From Nocardia aurea (lineage in GTDB: Bacteria > Actinomycetota > Actinomycetes > Mycobacteriales > Mycobacteriaceae), in assembly GCF_003123685.1 (NCBI RefSeq), contig NZ_QCYJ01000127.1, positions 124,001 through 188,000 of the forward strand: DNA of 64,000 nucleotides, read 5' to 3'. The translations under genes and the position numbers were made by a program. The notes under the pieces are model-generated. The model saw only the letters and a program-made list of their open reading frames with translations, made no database searches and was not told where the DNA came from. Below, one piece after another: positions 39,647-48,050 of this stretch; position 1 is the stretch's first letter, and every line of letters begins with the position of its first letter.

Positions 39647-41233
39647 ATGACCGAAATCGATGTTCTCGTCCTCGGCGGCGGCCCGGCGGGCACCTGGGCC
39701 GCGTTGAAGGCGGCCGCGACCGGGGCCTCGGTCACACTGGCGGACAAGGGATTCTGCGGTAGCAGCGGCGCGACGGCCGCGGCGGGCACCGGCATCTGGT
39801 ACGTGCGGCCCGAAGCCGAACTGCGCGAGAAGGCGATGGCGAGCCGCGAAGCGCTCGGCGGCTACCTCGCCGATCGGGAGTGGATGACGCGGGTTCTGGA
39901 CGAAACCTTCGACCGCGTCAACGAACTCGCCGAGGCCGGTCGCTACCCGTTCCCGGTGAGCCCGGACGGCACCTCGCTGCGCACCGGCGTACAGGGACCG
40001 GAATACATGAAACGCCAACGGCTTCGGGTGCAGCGCGCGGGCGTGACGATTCTCGATCACAGTCCGGCGTTGGAACTGCTCAGGACCGCCGACGGCGCGG
40101 TCGCGGGCGCGCGCCTGCACCGGTTCGCGGACGGAACGCGGGTCGATATCGCCGCCCGCGCGGTGGTACTCGCCACCGGCGGCTGCGCGTTCCTGTCGAA
40201 AACGCTCGGCTGCAACGTCAATACCGGCGACGGCGCGTTGATGGCGGTGGAGGCGGGCGCCGAACTGTCCGGCATGGAATTCTCCAACGCCTACGCCATC
40301 GCCCCGGAGTTCACCTCGGTCACCAAGACCGCGTACTACGGGTTCGCCACCTTCTACCTCGGCAACGGCGAGGTCTTGCGGGGCGCGTCGAGCAAGGGCG
40401 GACGTTCCGTCATCGCGCGGACCCTGCTGTCCGAGCCGGTGTTCTGCACGCTCGATCAGGCCGACGAGGCCCAGCGTCGGGCCATGCGCGTGGGTCAGCC
40501 CAATTTCTTCCTCACCTTCGACCGGCTCGGCATCGACCCGTTCACCGACCGTTTCCCGATCACCCTGCTGCTGGAGGGCACGGTGCGCGGCACCGGCGGG
40601 GTGCGGGTGGCGGGGGCGGACTGCTCGACCGGCGTACCCGGCCTCTACGTCGCCGGTGATGTCGCCACCCGCGAACTGATCTGCGGCGGGTTCACCGGCG
40701 GCGGCAGCCACAATGCCGCGTGGGCCATGTCCTCGGGCAGCTGGGCCGGTGCGGGCGCGGCGCGATACGCACTGCGCCAAGGCAATTCGGCCGGTGACCG
40801 CAAGCGCTACGGCGCCGGTGAGATCGGTCTGCGACCCACCGGACGGATCGACGCGGGGCTCTCCCACGGTGAGATCGTGGCCGCGGTGCAACGCGAGGTG
40901 CTGCCCTACGAGAAGAACTACCTACGCCACGGCGACCGCCTGCGTCCCGCGCTGGCCGCACTGGACGACGTGTGGTTCGCCGCACGCGAGGGACTCGCTC
41001 ACGCGGGCGCCGATCCGTCGAAGGTCCGCTCGGCCGCCGCGATGACGGCGCACGCCCGGTGGATGTACACCGCCGCGCTGGCCAGGACCGAATCGCGTGG
41101 AATGGCGCGACGCGAGGAATTCCCCGATCAGGATCCCGCGCAGCACCACCGGCTGCTGACCGGCGGACTCGACGAGATCTGGACCGCGCCGGAACCGGTA
41201 TTCCTCGCGGGCACGGAGTTGGTGTCGGCATGA
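39647..41233 (+). CDS. Adenylylsulfate/fumarate-reductase-type FAD flavoprotein
   Basis: A 528-aa flavoprotein of the succinate dehydrogenase/fumarate reductase/AprA superfamily. It has the FAD Rossmann motif DVLVLGGGPAGTWAALKAA at residues 5-24, the His-less FAD-contact region SSGATAAAGTGIWY, ARAVVLATGGCAFLSKTLGC near residue 180, NTGDGALMAVEAGAEL and the late GLYVAGDVATRELICGGFTG. AAAGGTG precedes ATG 39647. It overlaps the ferredoxin gene by ATGA, an AprA-AprB-like pair. In an aerobic sulfur-acquisition operon the electron donor and substrate are not obvious. Confidence 0.88.
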   Translation: MTEIDVLVLGGGPAGTWAALKAAATGASVTLADKGFCGSSGATAAAGTGIWYVRPEAELREKAMASREALGGYLADREWMTRVLDETFDRVNELAEAGRYPFPVSPDGTSLRTGVQGPEYMKRQRLRVQRAGVTILDHSPALELLRTADGAVAGARLHRFADGTRVDIAARAVVLATGGCAFLSKTLGCNVNTGDGALMAVEAGAELSGMEFSNAYAIAPEFTSVTKTAYYGFATFYLGNGEVLRGASSKGGRSVIARTLLSEPVFCTLDQADEAQRRAMRVGQPNFFLTFDRLGIDPFTDRFPITLLLEGTVRGTGGVRVAGADCSTGVPGLYVAGDVATRELICGGFTGGGSHNAAWAMSSGSWAGAGAARYALRQGNSAGDRKRYGAGEIGLRPTGRIDAGLSHGEIVAAVQREVLPYEKNYLRHGDRLRPALAALDDVWFAAREGLAHAGADPSKVRSAAAMTAHARWMYTAALARTESRGMARREEFPDQDPAQHHRLLTGGLDEIWTAPEPVFLAGTELVSA

Positions 41234-41556
41234 TCGAAGTCGTCTCGGCCGAACGCTGCATCGAATGCGACAAATGCATCGAGGTCTGCCCCACCCACGT
41301 CTTCGATCGCGGCGCGGACGGCATCCCGGTGCTCACCAGGCAATCCGATTGCCAGACCTGCTTCATGTGCGAGGCGTACTGCCCGGTCGACGCCCTGTTC
41401 GTCGCGCCACGCACCGAACCGCTGCCCGCGGACGACCCGCAACTCGACGAGGCCTACCTGATCGAGCGCGAACTGCTCGGCAGTTACCGCAGGAAACTCG
41501 GTTGGGGCGGCGGACAACTCGGCGCGCGCGTCGCCATCGGCCCCGAACTGCCATGA
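41230..41556 (+). CDS. 2x[4Fe-4S] ferredoxin, partner of the flavoprotein (AprB-like)
   Basis: A 108-aa iron-sulfur protein. The cluster ligands are Cys 10, 13, 16, 20 and Cys 41, 44, 47, 51, each set CxxCxxCxxxC followed by Pro. The 40-residue C-terminal tail (LDEAYLIERELLGSYRRKLG) would wrap round the flavoprotein, as AprB does with AprA. It starts inside the flavoprotein stop (ATGA) and its own stop overlaps the start of leader peptide two. Confidence 0.9.
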   Translation: MIEVVSAERCIECDKCIEVCPTHVFDRGADGIPVLTRQSDCQTCFMCEAYCPVDALFVAPRTEPLPADDPQLDEAYLIERELLGSYRRKLGWGGGQLGARVAIGPELP

Positions 41557-41660
41557 TCCCGCTGACCAAACGGCGCGAGGTCGACTTCATGCGCGTGTAC
41601 CGCAGTGCCTGTTGCCCCGCGATCGGCCCCGAGACCAGCCCGCCCGACTCTTCCGAATGA
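41553..41660 (+). CDS. Second Cys-containing leader peptide, inside the sulfur operon
   Basis: A 35-codon ORF: ATG 41553 overlaps the ferredoxin stop (ATGA) and TGA 41658-41660 lies seven bases before the dioxygenase ATG. It begins MIPLTKRREVDFMRVYRS and continues ACCPAIGPETSPPDSSE. The RRxVDFMRVxxxxC core is the same as in the leader at 33992-34069. Two adjacent Cys codons (TGT TGC) are at positions 20-21. It has no ribosome site of its own and neither does the dioxygenase gene, so translation is chained ferredoxin, leader, dioxygenase. A stall at the Cys pair would lower dioxygenase synthesis, or alter RNA folding there. Confidence 0.7.
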   Translation: MIPLTKRREVDFMRVYRSACCPAIGPETSPPDSSE

Positions 41661-41667
41661 GTTTGCC

Positions 41668-42621
41668 ATGACCGCTGTACACGAGAACCCGACCATCCTC
41701 GCCACCGAAGCCGCCGAGACCGTGCGCGTCGAACCGGTCGCCGGTCATATCGGCGCCGACATCTCCGGCGTCGATCTGCGCGAGACGCTGACCGACGCGC
41801 AGGTCGAGGCCATCACCTCCGCGCTGCACACCTACAAGGTGCTGTTCTTCCGCGACCAGCACATCGGCCACGCCGAGCAGATCGCCTTCTCCCGGCGTTT
41901 CGGCGCGGTCACGCCGTCGCATCCCTACGACACCGACGCGCCGACCGAGTTCCCGGAGATCCTCGCCGTCGACAGCCGCCTGTACGAGAAGCGGTTCGGG
42001 GTGCGCAAGGTCAGCTACACCAACCACTGGCACACCGATGTCTCGCCGCTGATCAACCCGCCCGCCGCATCGATCCTGCGGGCCGAGATCGCCCCCGTGC
42101 GCGGAGGTGACACCCGGTGGACCAACCTGGCCGCCGCCTACGAGAACCTGCCGGAATCGCTGCGCGGTTTCCTCGACGGATTGCGGGCCGAACATCGATT
42201 CGGTGGCCGCAAACCCGCCTGGAGCGACGACAGCGACTACGCCAAGAAGGTCGCCACCGCCCCGTTGGTCACCGAACATCCGGTGGTCCGTGTGCATCCG
42301 GTGACCGGCGAACGCGCGCTGTTCGTGAATCCGGGTTTCACCACCCATATCGTCGGGCTCAGCCCCAGCCAGAGCGACGCGCTGCTGGCGCTGCTGTTCG
42401 ACGAGATATCGAACCCGGCGTACACGGTGAGTTTCCGCTGGCGGGCGGGCAGCATCGCGTTCTGGGACAACCGGGCTACCGCGCACCTGGCGCCGAGCGA
42501 TGTCGATCACCTCGACGTCACCCGCGTGCTGTACCGCACCACCCTCGAGGGTGATATCCCGGTCGGCGTCGACGGGCGGCCGTCGACCTCCATCTCCGGG
42601 AAACAGTTCACCGGCGCCTAG
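41668..42621 (+). CDS. TauD/TfdA family Fe(II)/2-oxoglutarate dioxygenase
   Basis: A 317-aa non-haem iron dioxygenase of the taurine/alkylsulfonate/alkylsulfatase type. The iron ligands are His and Asp of NHWHTDVSPL near residue 110 and the distal His of NRATAHLAPSD near 275; Arg of RVLYRTTLEGD near 290 binds 2-oxoglutarate. YKVLFFRDQHIGHAEQIAFS near residue 52 is a family signature. Releasing sulfite or sulfate from an imported sulfonate or sulfate ester is the expected reaction. It starts seven bases after leader peptide two without a ribosome site. Confidence 0.92.
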   Translation: MTAVHENPTILATEAAETVRVEPVAGHIGADISGVDLRETLTDAQVEAITSALHTYKVLFFRDQHIGHAEQIAFSRRFGAVTPSHPYDTDAPTEFPEILAVDSRLYEKRFGVRKVSYTNHWHTDVSPLINPPAASILRAEIAPVRGGDTRWTNLAAAYENLPESLRGFLDGLRAEHRFGGRKPAWSDDSDYAKKVATAPLVTEHPVVRVHPVTGERALFVNPGFTTHIVGLSPSQSDALLALLFDEISNPAYTVSFRWRAGSIAFWDNRATAHLAPSDVDHLDVTRVLYRTTLEGDIPVGVDGRPSTSISGKQFTGA

Positions 42622-42642
42622 ACCGGACAGATGGGTCCGGTC
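42621..42642 (+). terminator. Short hairpin after the sulfur operon
   Basis: GACCGGA (42621-42627) pairs perfectly with TCCGGTC (42636-42642) around an 8-nt loop, immediately at the dioxygenase stop. Confidence 0.5.
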
Positions 42643-42827
42643 GAGCGTCGTTCGGCCGGACCCGTCCGCGCGGGTCGCCTAGGCTCGGGGTTGCGCGCAG
42701 GCAGCGCCGAACCCTTGACCCGCGTTCGACCACCCGCGACAGTGTTCGGCGGCCCACGCCGTCACCGCGGCGCGTCATCGCGCGGGGTCACCGCGACGAG
42801 GTTCGAGCAACGACAGAGGAGATTTCA

Positions 42828-43820
42828 GTGCGTTTCGGTATCTTCATCCCACAGGGTTGGCGACTCGACCTGGTCGGAATCGATCCCGCGTCACAGTGGA
42901 CCGTCATGCGCGACCTCGCCCAGCGCGCCGACGCGAGCGACATCTGGGAATCGCTGTGGGTCTACGACCACTTCCACACCGTGCCCGTGCCGACCGAGGA
43001 AGCCACCCACGAGGCGTGGACGCTGATGTCGGCGTTCGCCGCGACCACCTCGCGGATCCGGCTCGGCCAGATGTGTACGGCGATGAGTTATCGCAATCCC
43101 GCCTACCTCGCGAAGGTCGCCGCCACCGTCGACCTGATCTCCGGCGGCCGCGTCGAAATGGGTATCGGCGGCGGCTGGTACGAACACGAATGGCGTGCCT
43201 ACGGTTACGGATTCCCGTCCGCGGGCGATCGACTGCGCCGCCTCGACGAGGGCGTGCAGATCTTCCAGCAGGCCTGGACCAAGGGCGAGGCGACCCTGGA
43301 CGGCAAGCACTACCAGGTCGACGGTGCCATCGTCCGCCCGCTTCCGTTGCAGGAAGGCGGAATTCCGCTCTGGATCGCCGGTGGCGGCGAGAAGGTGACC
43401 CTGAAGATCGCGGCCAAATACGCGCAGTACACCAACTTCAGCGGCATCCCCGAGGAATTCACGCACAAATCCGAACTGCTGCGCGCGCACTGCGCCGACG
43501 TCGGCACCGATTTCGACGCGATCGTGCGTTCGTCCAATTTCAACGCCGCCATCGGCGCGACCGAGGCCGAGGTCGAGGAGCGGTTGCGCACGCTACAGGA
43601 TCGGCTCGCACCGTTCGTCGGGGCCGAAGCCGCGGCGGCGCAGATCGACAATGTGTACCGCACCAGCGCGGCGGTCGGCACGCCCGAGCAGGTGATCGAG
43701 AAGCTCACCGCCGTCAAGGCACTCGGACTCGAGTACGCGATCCTGAACTTCCCGGAGACGGCCTACGACACCTCGGGTGTGGAGTTGTTCGAACGCGAGG
43801 TCGCGCCGGCGTTGGCGTGA
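42828..43820 (+). CDS. LLM-class F420-dependent oxidoreductase (TIGR03560-like)
   Basis: A 330-aa luciferase-like TIM-barrel protein. The opening MRFGIFIPQGW, ESLWVYDHFHTVPVPTEE near residue 42 and the VDLISGGRVEMGIGGGWYEHE block near 105 are typical of the actinobacterial F420-dependent group. GAGGAG lies before the GTG start. It follows the sulfur operon after a short hairpin and 206 bases, so it has its own promoter; a functional link is only positional. Confidence 0.88.
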   Translation: MRFGIFIPQGWRLDLVGIDPASQWTVMRDLAQRADASDIWESLWVYDHFHTVPVPTEEATHEAWTLMSAFAATTSRIRLGQMCTAMSYRNPAYLAKVAATVDLISGGRVEMGIGGGWYEHEWRAYGYGFPSAGDRLRRLDEGVQIFQQAWTKGEATLDGKHYQVDGAIVRPLPLQEGGIPLWIAGGGEKVTLKIAAKYAQYTNFSGIPEEFTHKSELLRAHCADVGTDFDAIVRSSNFNAAIGATEAEVEERLRTLQDRLAPFVGAEAAAAQIDNVYRTSAAVGTPEQVIEKLTAVKALGLEYAILNFPETAYDTSGVELFEREVAPALA

Positions 43821-43840
43821 TCGTCACGGAGTATCGAGGC

Positions 43841-43877
43841 GGGGCGGTTCGCGGTGGTGCTGTCCGCGAACCGCCCC
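43841..43877. terminator. Bidirectional terminator after the F420 oxidoreductase
   Basis: Perfect 14-bp stem GGGGCGGTTCGCGG (43841-43854) with its complement (43864-43877) and a 9-nt loop, between convergent genes. Confidence 0.85.
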
Positions 43878-43882
43878 GACGA

Positions 43883-44101
43883 CTACCGCCAAGCGGGCGT
43901 CTTGCGCCATCGATCCACCGACTCGTCGGTGATCCGTTCGTGGGAACGCACCATCATCCGTTCCAGCACCGCCATGCGCTGCCGCTGCACCAGCACCTGT
44001 CGCAGCGCCGCGTGAACCGTGTCCTCCGGCGTGGTGGTGCCCAGCAGCGCGCCGACCACCGCCAGCACCGCGTCGTCCACATCGATCGTCACCTCGGACA
44101 T
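43883..44101 (-). CDS. VapB-like antitoxin-type small protein, no adjacent toxin
   Basis: A 72-aa protein. EVTIDVDDAVLAVVGALLGTTTPEDTVHAALRQVLVQR has the ribbon-helix-helix pattern of actinobacterial VapB antitoxins (an IDVDD strand, then GTTTPEDTVHAAL). GGGAGGTG precedes the ATG. Downstream is a terminator, so no PIN-domain toxin follows. It may be an orphan antitoxin or a stand-alone regulator. Confidence 0.6.
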   Translation of the reverse strand: MSEVTIDVDDAVLAVVGALLGTTTPEDTVHAALRQVLVQRQRMAVLERMMVRSHERITDESVDRWRKTPAWR

Positions 44102-44241
44102 ACCCGCACCTCCCGCTCACCCGCCCCCACCGAATCGTAGGACGACAACGGGTTTCGCAGTACCCCCGACCCGCGTCGTCGCGCGAGCGGGTTCGGTTCG
44201 TTGCCGGGTCTTGCCCGCGGCGCGACGAATTCGTGGCGTGG

Positions 44242-44370
44242 TCAGTGTTCGCGCTCGTCGTATTCCGCACGGCGCGCCGCGATATCGGGATCGTGCTCGA
44301 TCGCCCAATCCGCCGGCGCCGCCGCGTGCGGGATCAATGTGACGCCTCTGATCGCGCAGACGTCGGACAT
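44242..44370 (-). CDS. Small hypothetical protein, 42 aa
   Basis: ATG 44370 with GAGGTG close upstream gives a 42-aa protein ending ADWAIEHDPDIAARRAEYDE. Third codon positions are GC-rich. It has no recognisable motif. A longer frame to 44451 has no better ribosome site. It is divergent from the DoxX gene. Confidence 0.35.
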   Translation of the reverse strand: MSDVCAIRGVTLIPHAAAPADWAIEHDPDIAARRAEYDEREH

Positions 44371-44477
44371 GATCACCTCGCTGACGGCCGGGCACACGGA
44401 TGTAACTTTTGTAAGCCCTCCGATGCTGGTCGACAATGACGCTGTTGACAAGTGGTAGTCGAGAGGAGTGCGCGGAC

Positions 44478-44843
44478 ATGACCGTGGCCTATTGGATCGT
44501 CGCCGGTTTGCTGGCGCTGTTCTACCTGTACTCCGGCGGCATCAAGGTGGTGCAGTCGGCGGATCGGCTGCGGCCGATGATGGGCTGGATCGACGCGGTG
44601 CCGCTCGCCTTCGTGCGCGTCATCGGCGTGTTGGAGGTTCTCGGCGCGCTGGGACTGATCCTGCCGCCGCTGACGGGAATCGCACCGGTGCTCGCCCTGG
44701 TCGCGGCGATCGGGCTCGTGCTGGTCCAGATCGGCGGGATCGCGGTGCACCTGAGCCGAGGCGAGGTGAAGGTGATCGGGTTGAATATCGCCCTGCTCGT
44801 CCTCGCCTGCGTGGCCGCCTGGCTCGCGACCACGTGGCTGTGA
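44478..44843 (+). CDS. DoxX family membrane protein
   Basis: A 121-aa protein with four predicted membrane helices, beginning VAYWIVAGLLALFYLYSGGIKV and containing VIGVLEVLGALGLILPPLTG. This is the DoxX-like pattern. GAGAGGAG lies nine bases before ATG 44478. Family members are linked to redox and thiol stress; the specific role here is unknown. A TTGACA hexamer lies about 30 bases upstream. Confidence 0.85.
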   Translation: MTVAYWIVAGLLALFYLYSGGIKVVQSADRLRPMMGWIDAVPLAFVRVIGVLEVLGALGLILPPLTGIAPVLALVAAIGLVLVQIGGIAVHLSRGEVKVIGLNIALLVLACVAAWLATTWL

Positions 44844-44856
44844 ACCCACCGCGGAT

Positions 44857-45591
44857 CTATCCGCGCGAGGTGAGACGCCGGACCAGCGCCGGAATTCTCG
44901 ACGCCGACATCAGCGCCCGGAATTGCCAGCTGTCATCACGGGGCAGAACGCCGCCGCGCTGGGTCGCGTCGAGGAAGTCGTAGAGGGTTTCGCCTTCTTC
45001 CATGAGGCCGTTGTCGTCGAAGTGATAGCGGTCGACCGCGGTGCACTGGATGAACCGCCCGCTGCCGTGAATGGCGGGGGCGGTGTCGTCGTACGGGTAC
45101 AGGCGGAGCGGACCGTCCCAGTGGCCGCTGCCGACATAGCGAATCACGATGCGCACCCGGCCTTCCGGCGTGATATCCAGATAGACCTGTCCCGGCAGCG
45201 GGTCGTAACGCCAATCGGGAATCGCCTCGAAGAAGGCGAAGTTGTACCGCACGAATTCATCGATGCCGACGATGGTGCGCCCGAAAGTCGTGACATCGGT
45301 GTAGCGCACATCCCTGGCATAGAGTTCGTCGTTCACACTCATATCCCTGACCAGGAAACTCCACCAATACTTCTTGGCCCAGTCCATGACCCAGCTCAGA
45401 TCGACCCCGAGCTTCTCGTAGAACGCGAGTTTCGCGCCGAACTGGACGAACCATTCCTCGGTATTCGCCTGGAGTTCCGGCTCGGTGATCACCCGTATCG
45501 GCACGGCCCGATTGGACTGTAGGAAATCCGGAGCGGGGCGCGACAATCGCGGACGCCGCAATGCCTGCTGGAACTGTTCCTCATCGAACAC
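44857..45591 (-). CDS. NTF2/SnoaL-like fold protein
   Basis: A 244-aa protein with a cone-shaped alpha+beta (nuclear transport factor 2-like) domain from about residue 75: DELYARDVRYTDVTTFGRTIVG, AFFEAIPDWRYDP and a C-terminal FDDNGLMEEGETLYDF. Family members act as isomerases, cyclases or hydrolases on hydrophobic molecules. The first 70 residues form an added helical part. It stands alone on the minus strand with a TGATTC-N5-GAATCA dyad 73 bases upstream. Confidence 0.75.
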   Translation of the reverse strand: MFDEEQFQQALRRPRLSRPAPDFLQSNRAVPIRVITEPELQANTEEWFVQFGAKLAFYEKLGVDLSWVMDWAKKYWWSFLVRDMSVNDELYARDVRYTDVTTFGRTIVGIDEFVRYNFAFFEAIPDWRYDPLPGQVYLDITPEGRVRIVIRYVGSGHWDGPLRLYPYDDTAPAIHGSGRFIQCTAVDRYHFDDNGLMEEGETLYDFLDATQRGGVLPRDDSWQFRALMSASRIPALVRRLTSRG

Positions 45592-45663
45592 GGCGCATCC
45601 TCCTGATCGTCTTCAGGTCCGGATACGCGGTCGCCCTCCAGAACCGAGACAACTGGAATCAAA

Positions 45664-45680
45664 TGATTCATGTCGAATCA
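45664..45680. promoter_or_regulatory. Interrupted palindrome upstream of the NTF2-like gene
   Basis: TGATTC, five bases, GAATCA. It is AT-rich and 73 bases before the minus-strand start. A likely repressor operator; the protein is unknown. Confidence 0.4.
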
Positions 45681-45815
45681 GGTGATGTCAATCGTCCGGC
45701 GAACCCGAGCCCGCGCTATCGCTGCGAGAATGCCGACAACATCGAATCGCCGCATCGTTCTGACACCGCCGAATACGCGACGAAGGTGACGCCTGTCGAG
45801 ACGTCGCCGCGAAGA

Positions 45816-45855
45816 CGAATGCGCGGCACCGCCTTTGGGCGACACCGCGCATTCG
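45816..45855 (-). terminator. Terminator after nrdE
   Basis: Perfect 11-bp outer stem CGAATGCGCGG (45816-45826) with its complement (45845-45855); the loop contains a further small CGCC/GGCG stem. It starts just after the nrdE stop. Confidence 0.7.
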
Positions 45856-45860
45856 ACGAC

Positions 45861-48050
45861 TCACAGCATGCAGCTGACGCAGCCCTCTACTTCGGTTCCT
45901 TCCAGGGCCATCTGGCGCAGGCGGATGTAGTAGAGGGTTTTGATGCCCTTGCGCCAGGCGTAGATCTGGGCCTTGTTCAGGTCACGGGTGGAGGCGGTGT
46001 CCTTGAAGAAGAGGGTCAGCGACAGGCCCTGGTCCACGTGTTGGGTGGCGGCGGCGTAGGTGTCGATGATCTTCTCGTAGCCGATTTCGTAGGCGTCGTC
46101 GTAGTACTCGAGGTTGTCGTTGTCGAGGTAGGGGGCCGGGTAGTAGACGCGGCCGATCTTGCCTTCCTTGCGGATCTCGATTTTCGACGCCACCGGGTGG
46201 ATCGAGCTGGTGGAGTGGTTGATGTAGGAGATGGAGCCGGTCGGCGGGACCGCCTGCAGGTTCTGGTTGTAGATGCCGTGTTCCATGACCGAGGCTTTCA
46301 GCTCGCGCCAATCGTCCTGGGTCGGGATGCGCACGCCCGCGTCGGCGAAGAGCCGGGCGACGCGTTCGGTCGCGGGCGCCCACACCTGATCGGTGTACTT
46401 GTCGAAGTATTCGCCGGTGGCGTACTTCGATTCCGGGAAACCGCCGAAGTAGCTGCCGCGCTCGATCGCGATCCGATTCGAGGCCCGAATCGCGTGGTAG
46501 ACAACGGTGTAGAAGTAGATGTTGGTGAAGTCGATACCTTCTTCGGACCCGTAGTACACCCGTTCACGGGCCAGGTATCCGTGCAGGTTCATCTGGCCGA
46601 GGCCGATCGCGTGCGACTGATTGTTGCCCTGTTCGATCGAGGGCACCGAGTAGATGTGGGTCTGATCCGACACGGCGGTCAGCGCGCGGATCGACACCTC
46701 GATGGTCTGCGCGAAATCGGGCGAATCCATCGTCTTGGCGATGTTCAGCGAACCCAGGTTGCAGGAGATGTCCTTGCCGACCTTGGAATAGGACAGGTCG
46801 TCGTTGAACTCCGACGGCGTGGAGACCTGGAGGATCTCCGAGCACAGGTTCGAGTGGGTGATCTTGCCCGCGATCGGGTTGGCCCGGTTCACCGTGTCCT
46901 CGAACATGATGTACGGGTAACCCGACTCGAACTGCAACTCGGCGATGGTCTGGAAGAATTCGCGCGCCTTGATCTTCGACTTGCGGATCCGCTTGTCGTC
47001 GACCATCTCGTAGTACTTCTCGGTGACGTCGATATCGGCGAACGGCTTGCCGTAGATGCGTTCCACATCGTAGGGCGAGAAGAGGTACATGTCCTCGTTC
47101 TTGCGCGCCAGTTCGAAGGTGATGTCGGGGATGACGACGCCGAGCGAGAGCGTCTTGATGCGGATCTTCTCGTCCGCGTTCTCGCGCTTGGTGTCGAGGA
47201 ACCGGTAGATATCGGGGTGGTGGGCGTGCAGGTACACCGCGCCCGCGCCCTGACGCGCACCGAGCTGGTTGGCGTAGGAGAAGGAGTCCTCGAGCAGTTT
47301 CATGATCGGGATGACACCCGAGCTCTGGTTCTCGATCTTCTTGATCGGCGCGCCGTGCTCGCGAATATTGCTGAGCAGCAACGCGACTCCGCCACCGCGC
47401 TTGGACAGCTGCAACGCGGAGTTGATGGAGCGCCCGATGGACTCCATATTGTCCTCGATGCGGAGCAGGAAGCAGCTCACCGGCTCGCCGCGCTGCTTCT
47501 TGCCCGAGTTGAGGAAGGTCGGGGTCGCGGGCTGGAAACGGCCGTCGATGATCTCTTCGACCAGCTTGCTCGCGAGCACCTCGTCACCGGCGGCCAGCGT
47601 CAGCGCGACCATCACGACGCGGTCCTCGAATCGCTCGAGGTAGCGCTTGCCGTCGAAGGTCTTGAGCGTGTACGAGGTGTAGTACTTGAACGCGCCGAGG
47701 AAGGTCGGGAACCGGAACTTCTTCGCGTAGGCCTGCTTGAACAGCTTCTTGATGAACGGGCGGCCGTACTGCTCGAGAACCTCTGCCTCGTAGTAGTTCT
47801 CGTCGACCAGGTAGTCCAGTTTCTCCTCCAGATTGTGGAAGAAGACGGTGTTCTGGTTGACGTGCTGAAGGAAGTACTGGTGCGCGGCCTCCCGATCCTT
47901 GTCGAACTGGATCTCGCCGTTCGGGCCGTACAGGTTCAGCATCGCGTTGAGGGCGTGGTAGTCGAGTACCTCGCTGGCCTCCGCGTTGCGGACCGGAGCC
48001 TGCTCTAGACGAGCTGCTTTACCGGTCGGTGCGGTGGTTGCTGTTGCCAA
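45861..48050 (-). CDS. nrdE: Class Ib ribonucleotide reductase large subunit
   Basis: Catalytic subunit (729 aa) reducing ribonucleoside diphosphates. It shows the substrate and radical-site blocks [20 protein letters not shown] near residue 175, [15 protein letters not shown] near 400 (catalytic Cys and Glu region), [17 protein letters not shown] near 590 and tail Cys pair in EGCVSCML. The N-terminal overactivity domain of class Ia is absent. The start overlaps the end of nrdI by 46 bases, so the genes are coupled. Confidence 0.97.
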   Translation of the reverse strand: MATATTAPTGKAARLEQAPVRNAEASEVLDYHALNAMLNLYGPNGEIQFDKDREAAHQYFLQHVNQNTVFFHNLEEKLDYLVDENYYEAEVLEQYGRPFIKKLFKQAYAKKFRFPTFLGAFKYYTSYTLKTFDGKRYLERFEDRVVMVALTLAAGDEVLASKLVEEIIDGRFQPATPTFLNSGKKQRGEPVSCFLLRIEDNMESIGRSINSALQLSKRGGGVALLLSNIREHGAPIKKIENQSSGVIPIMKLLEDSFSYANQLGARQGAGAVYLHAHHPDIYRFLDTKRENADEKIRIKTLSLGVVIPDITFELARKNEDMYLFSPYDVERIYGKPFADIDVTEKYYEMVDDKRIRKSKIKAREFFQTIAELQFESGYPYIMFEDTVNRANPIAGKITHSNLCSEILQVSTPSEFNDDLSYSKVGKDISCNLGSLNIAKTMDSPDFAQTIEVSIRALTAVSDQTHIYSVPSIEQGNNQSHAIGLGQMNLHGYLARERVYYGSEEGIDFTNIYFYTVVYHAIRASNRIAIERGSYFGGFPESKYATGEYFDKYTDQVWAPATERVARLFADAGVRIPTQDDWRELKASVMEHGIYNQNLQAVPPTGSISYINHSTSSIHPVASKIEIRKEGKIGRVYYPAPYLDNDNLEYYDDAYEIGYEKIIDTYAAATQHVDQGLSLTLFFKDTASTRDLNKAQIYAWRKGIKTLYYIRLRQMALEGTEVEGCVSCML

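Noticed and set aside
39449-40891. 480-codon minus-strand frame opposite the AprA-like flavoprotein gene
   Set aside because: Antisense shadow; no ribosome site or motif.
45561-48008. 815-codon plus-strand frame opposite nrdE
   Set aside because: Antisense shadow of a confidently identified gene.
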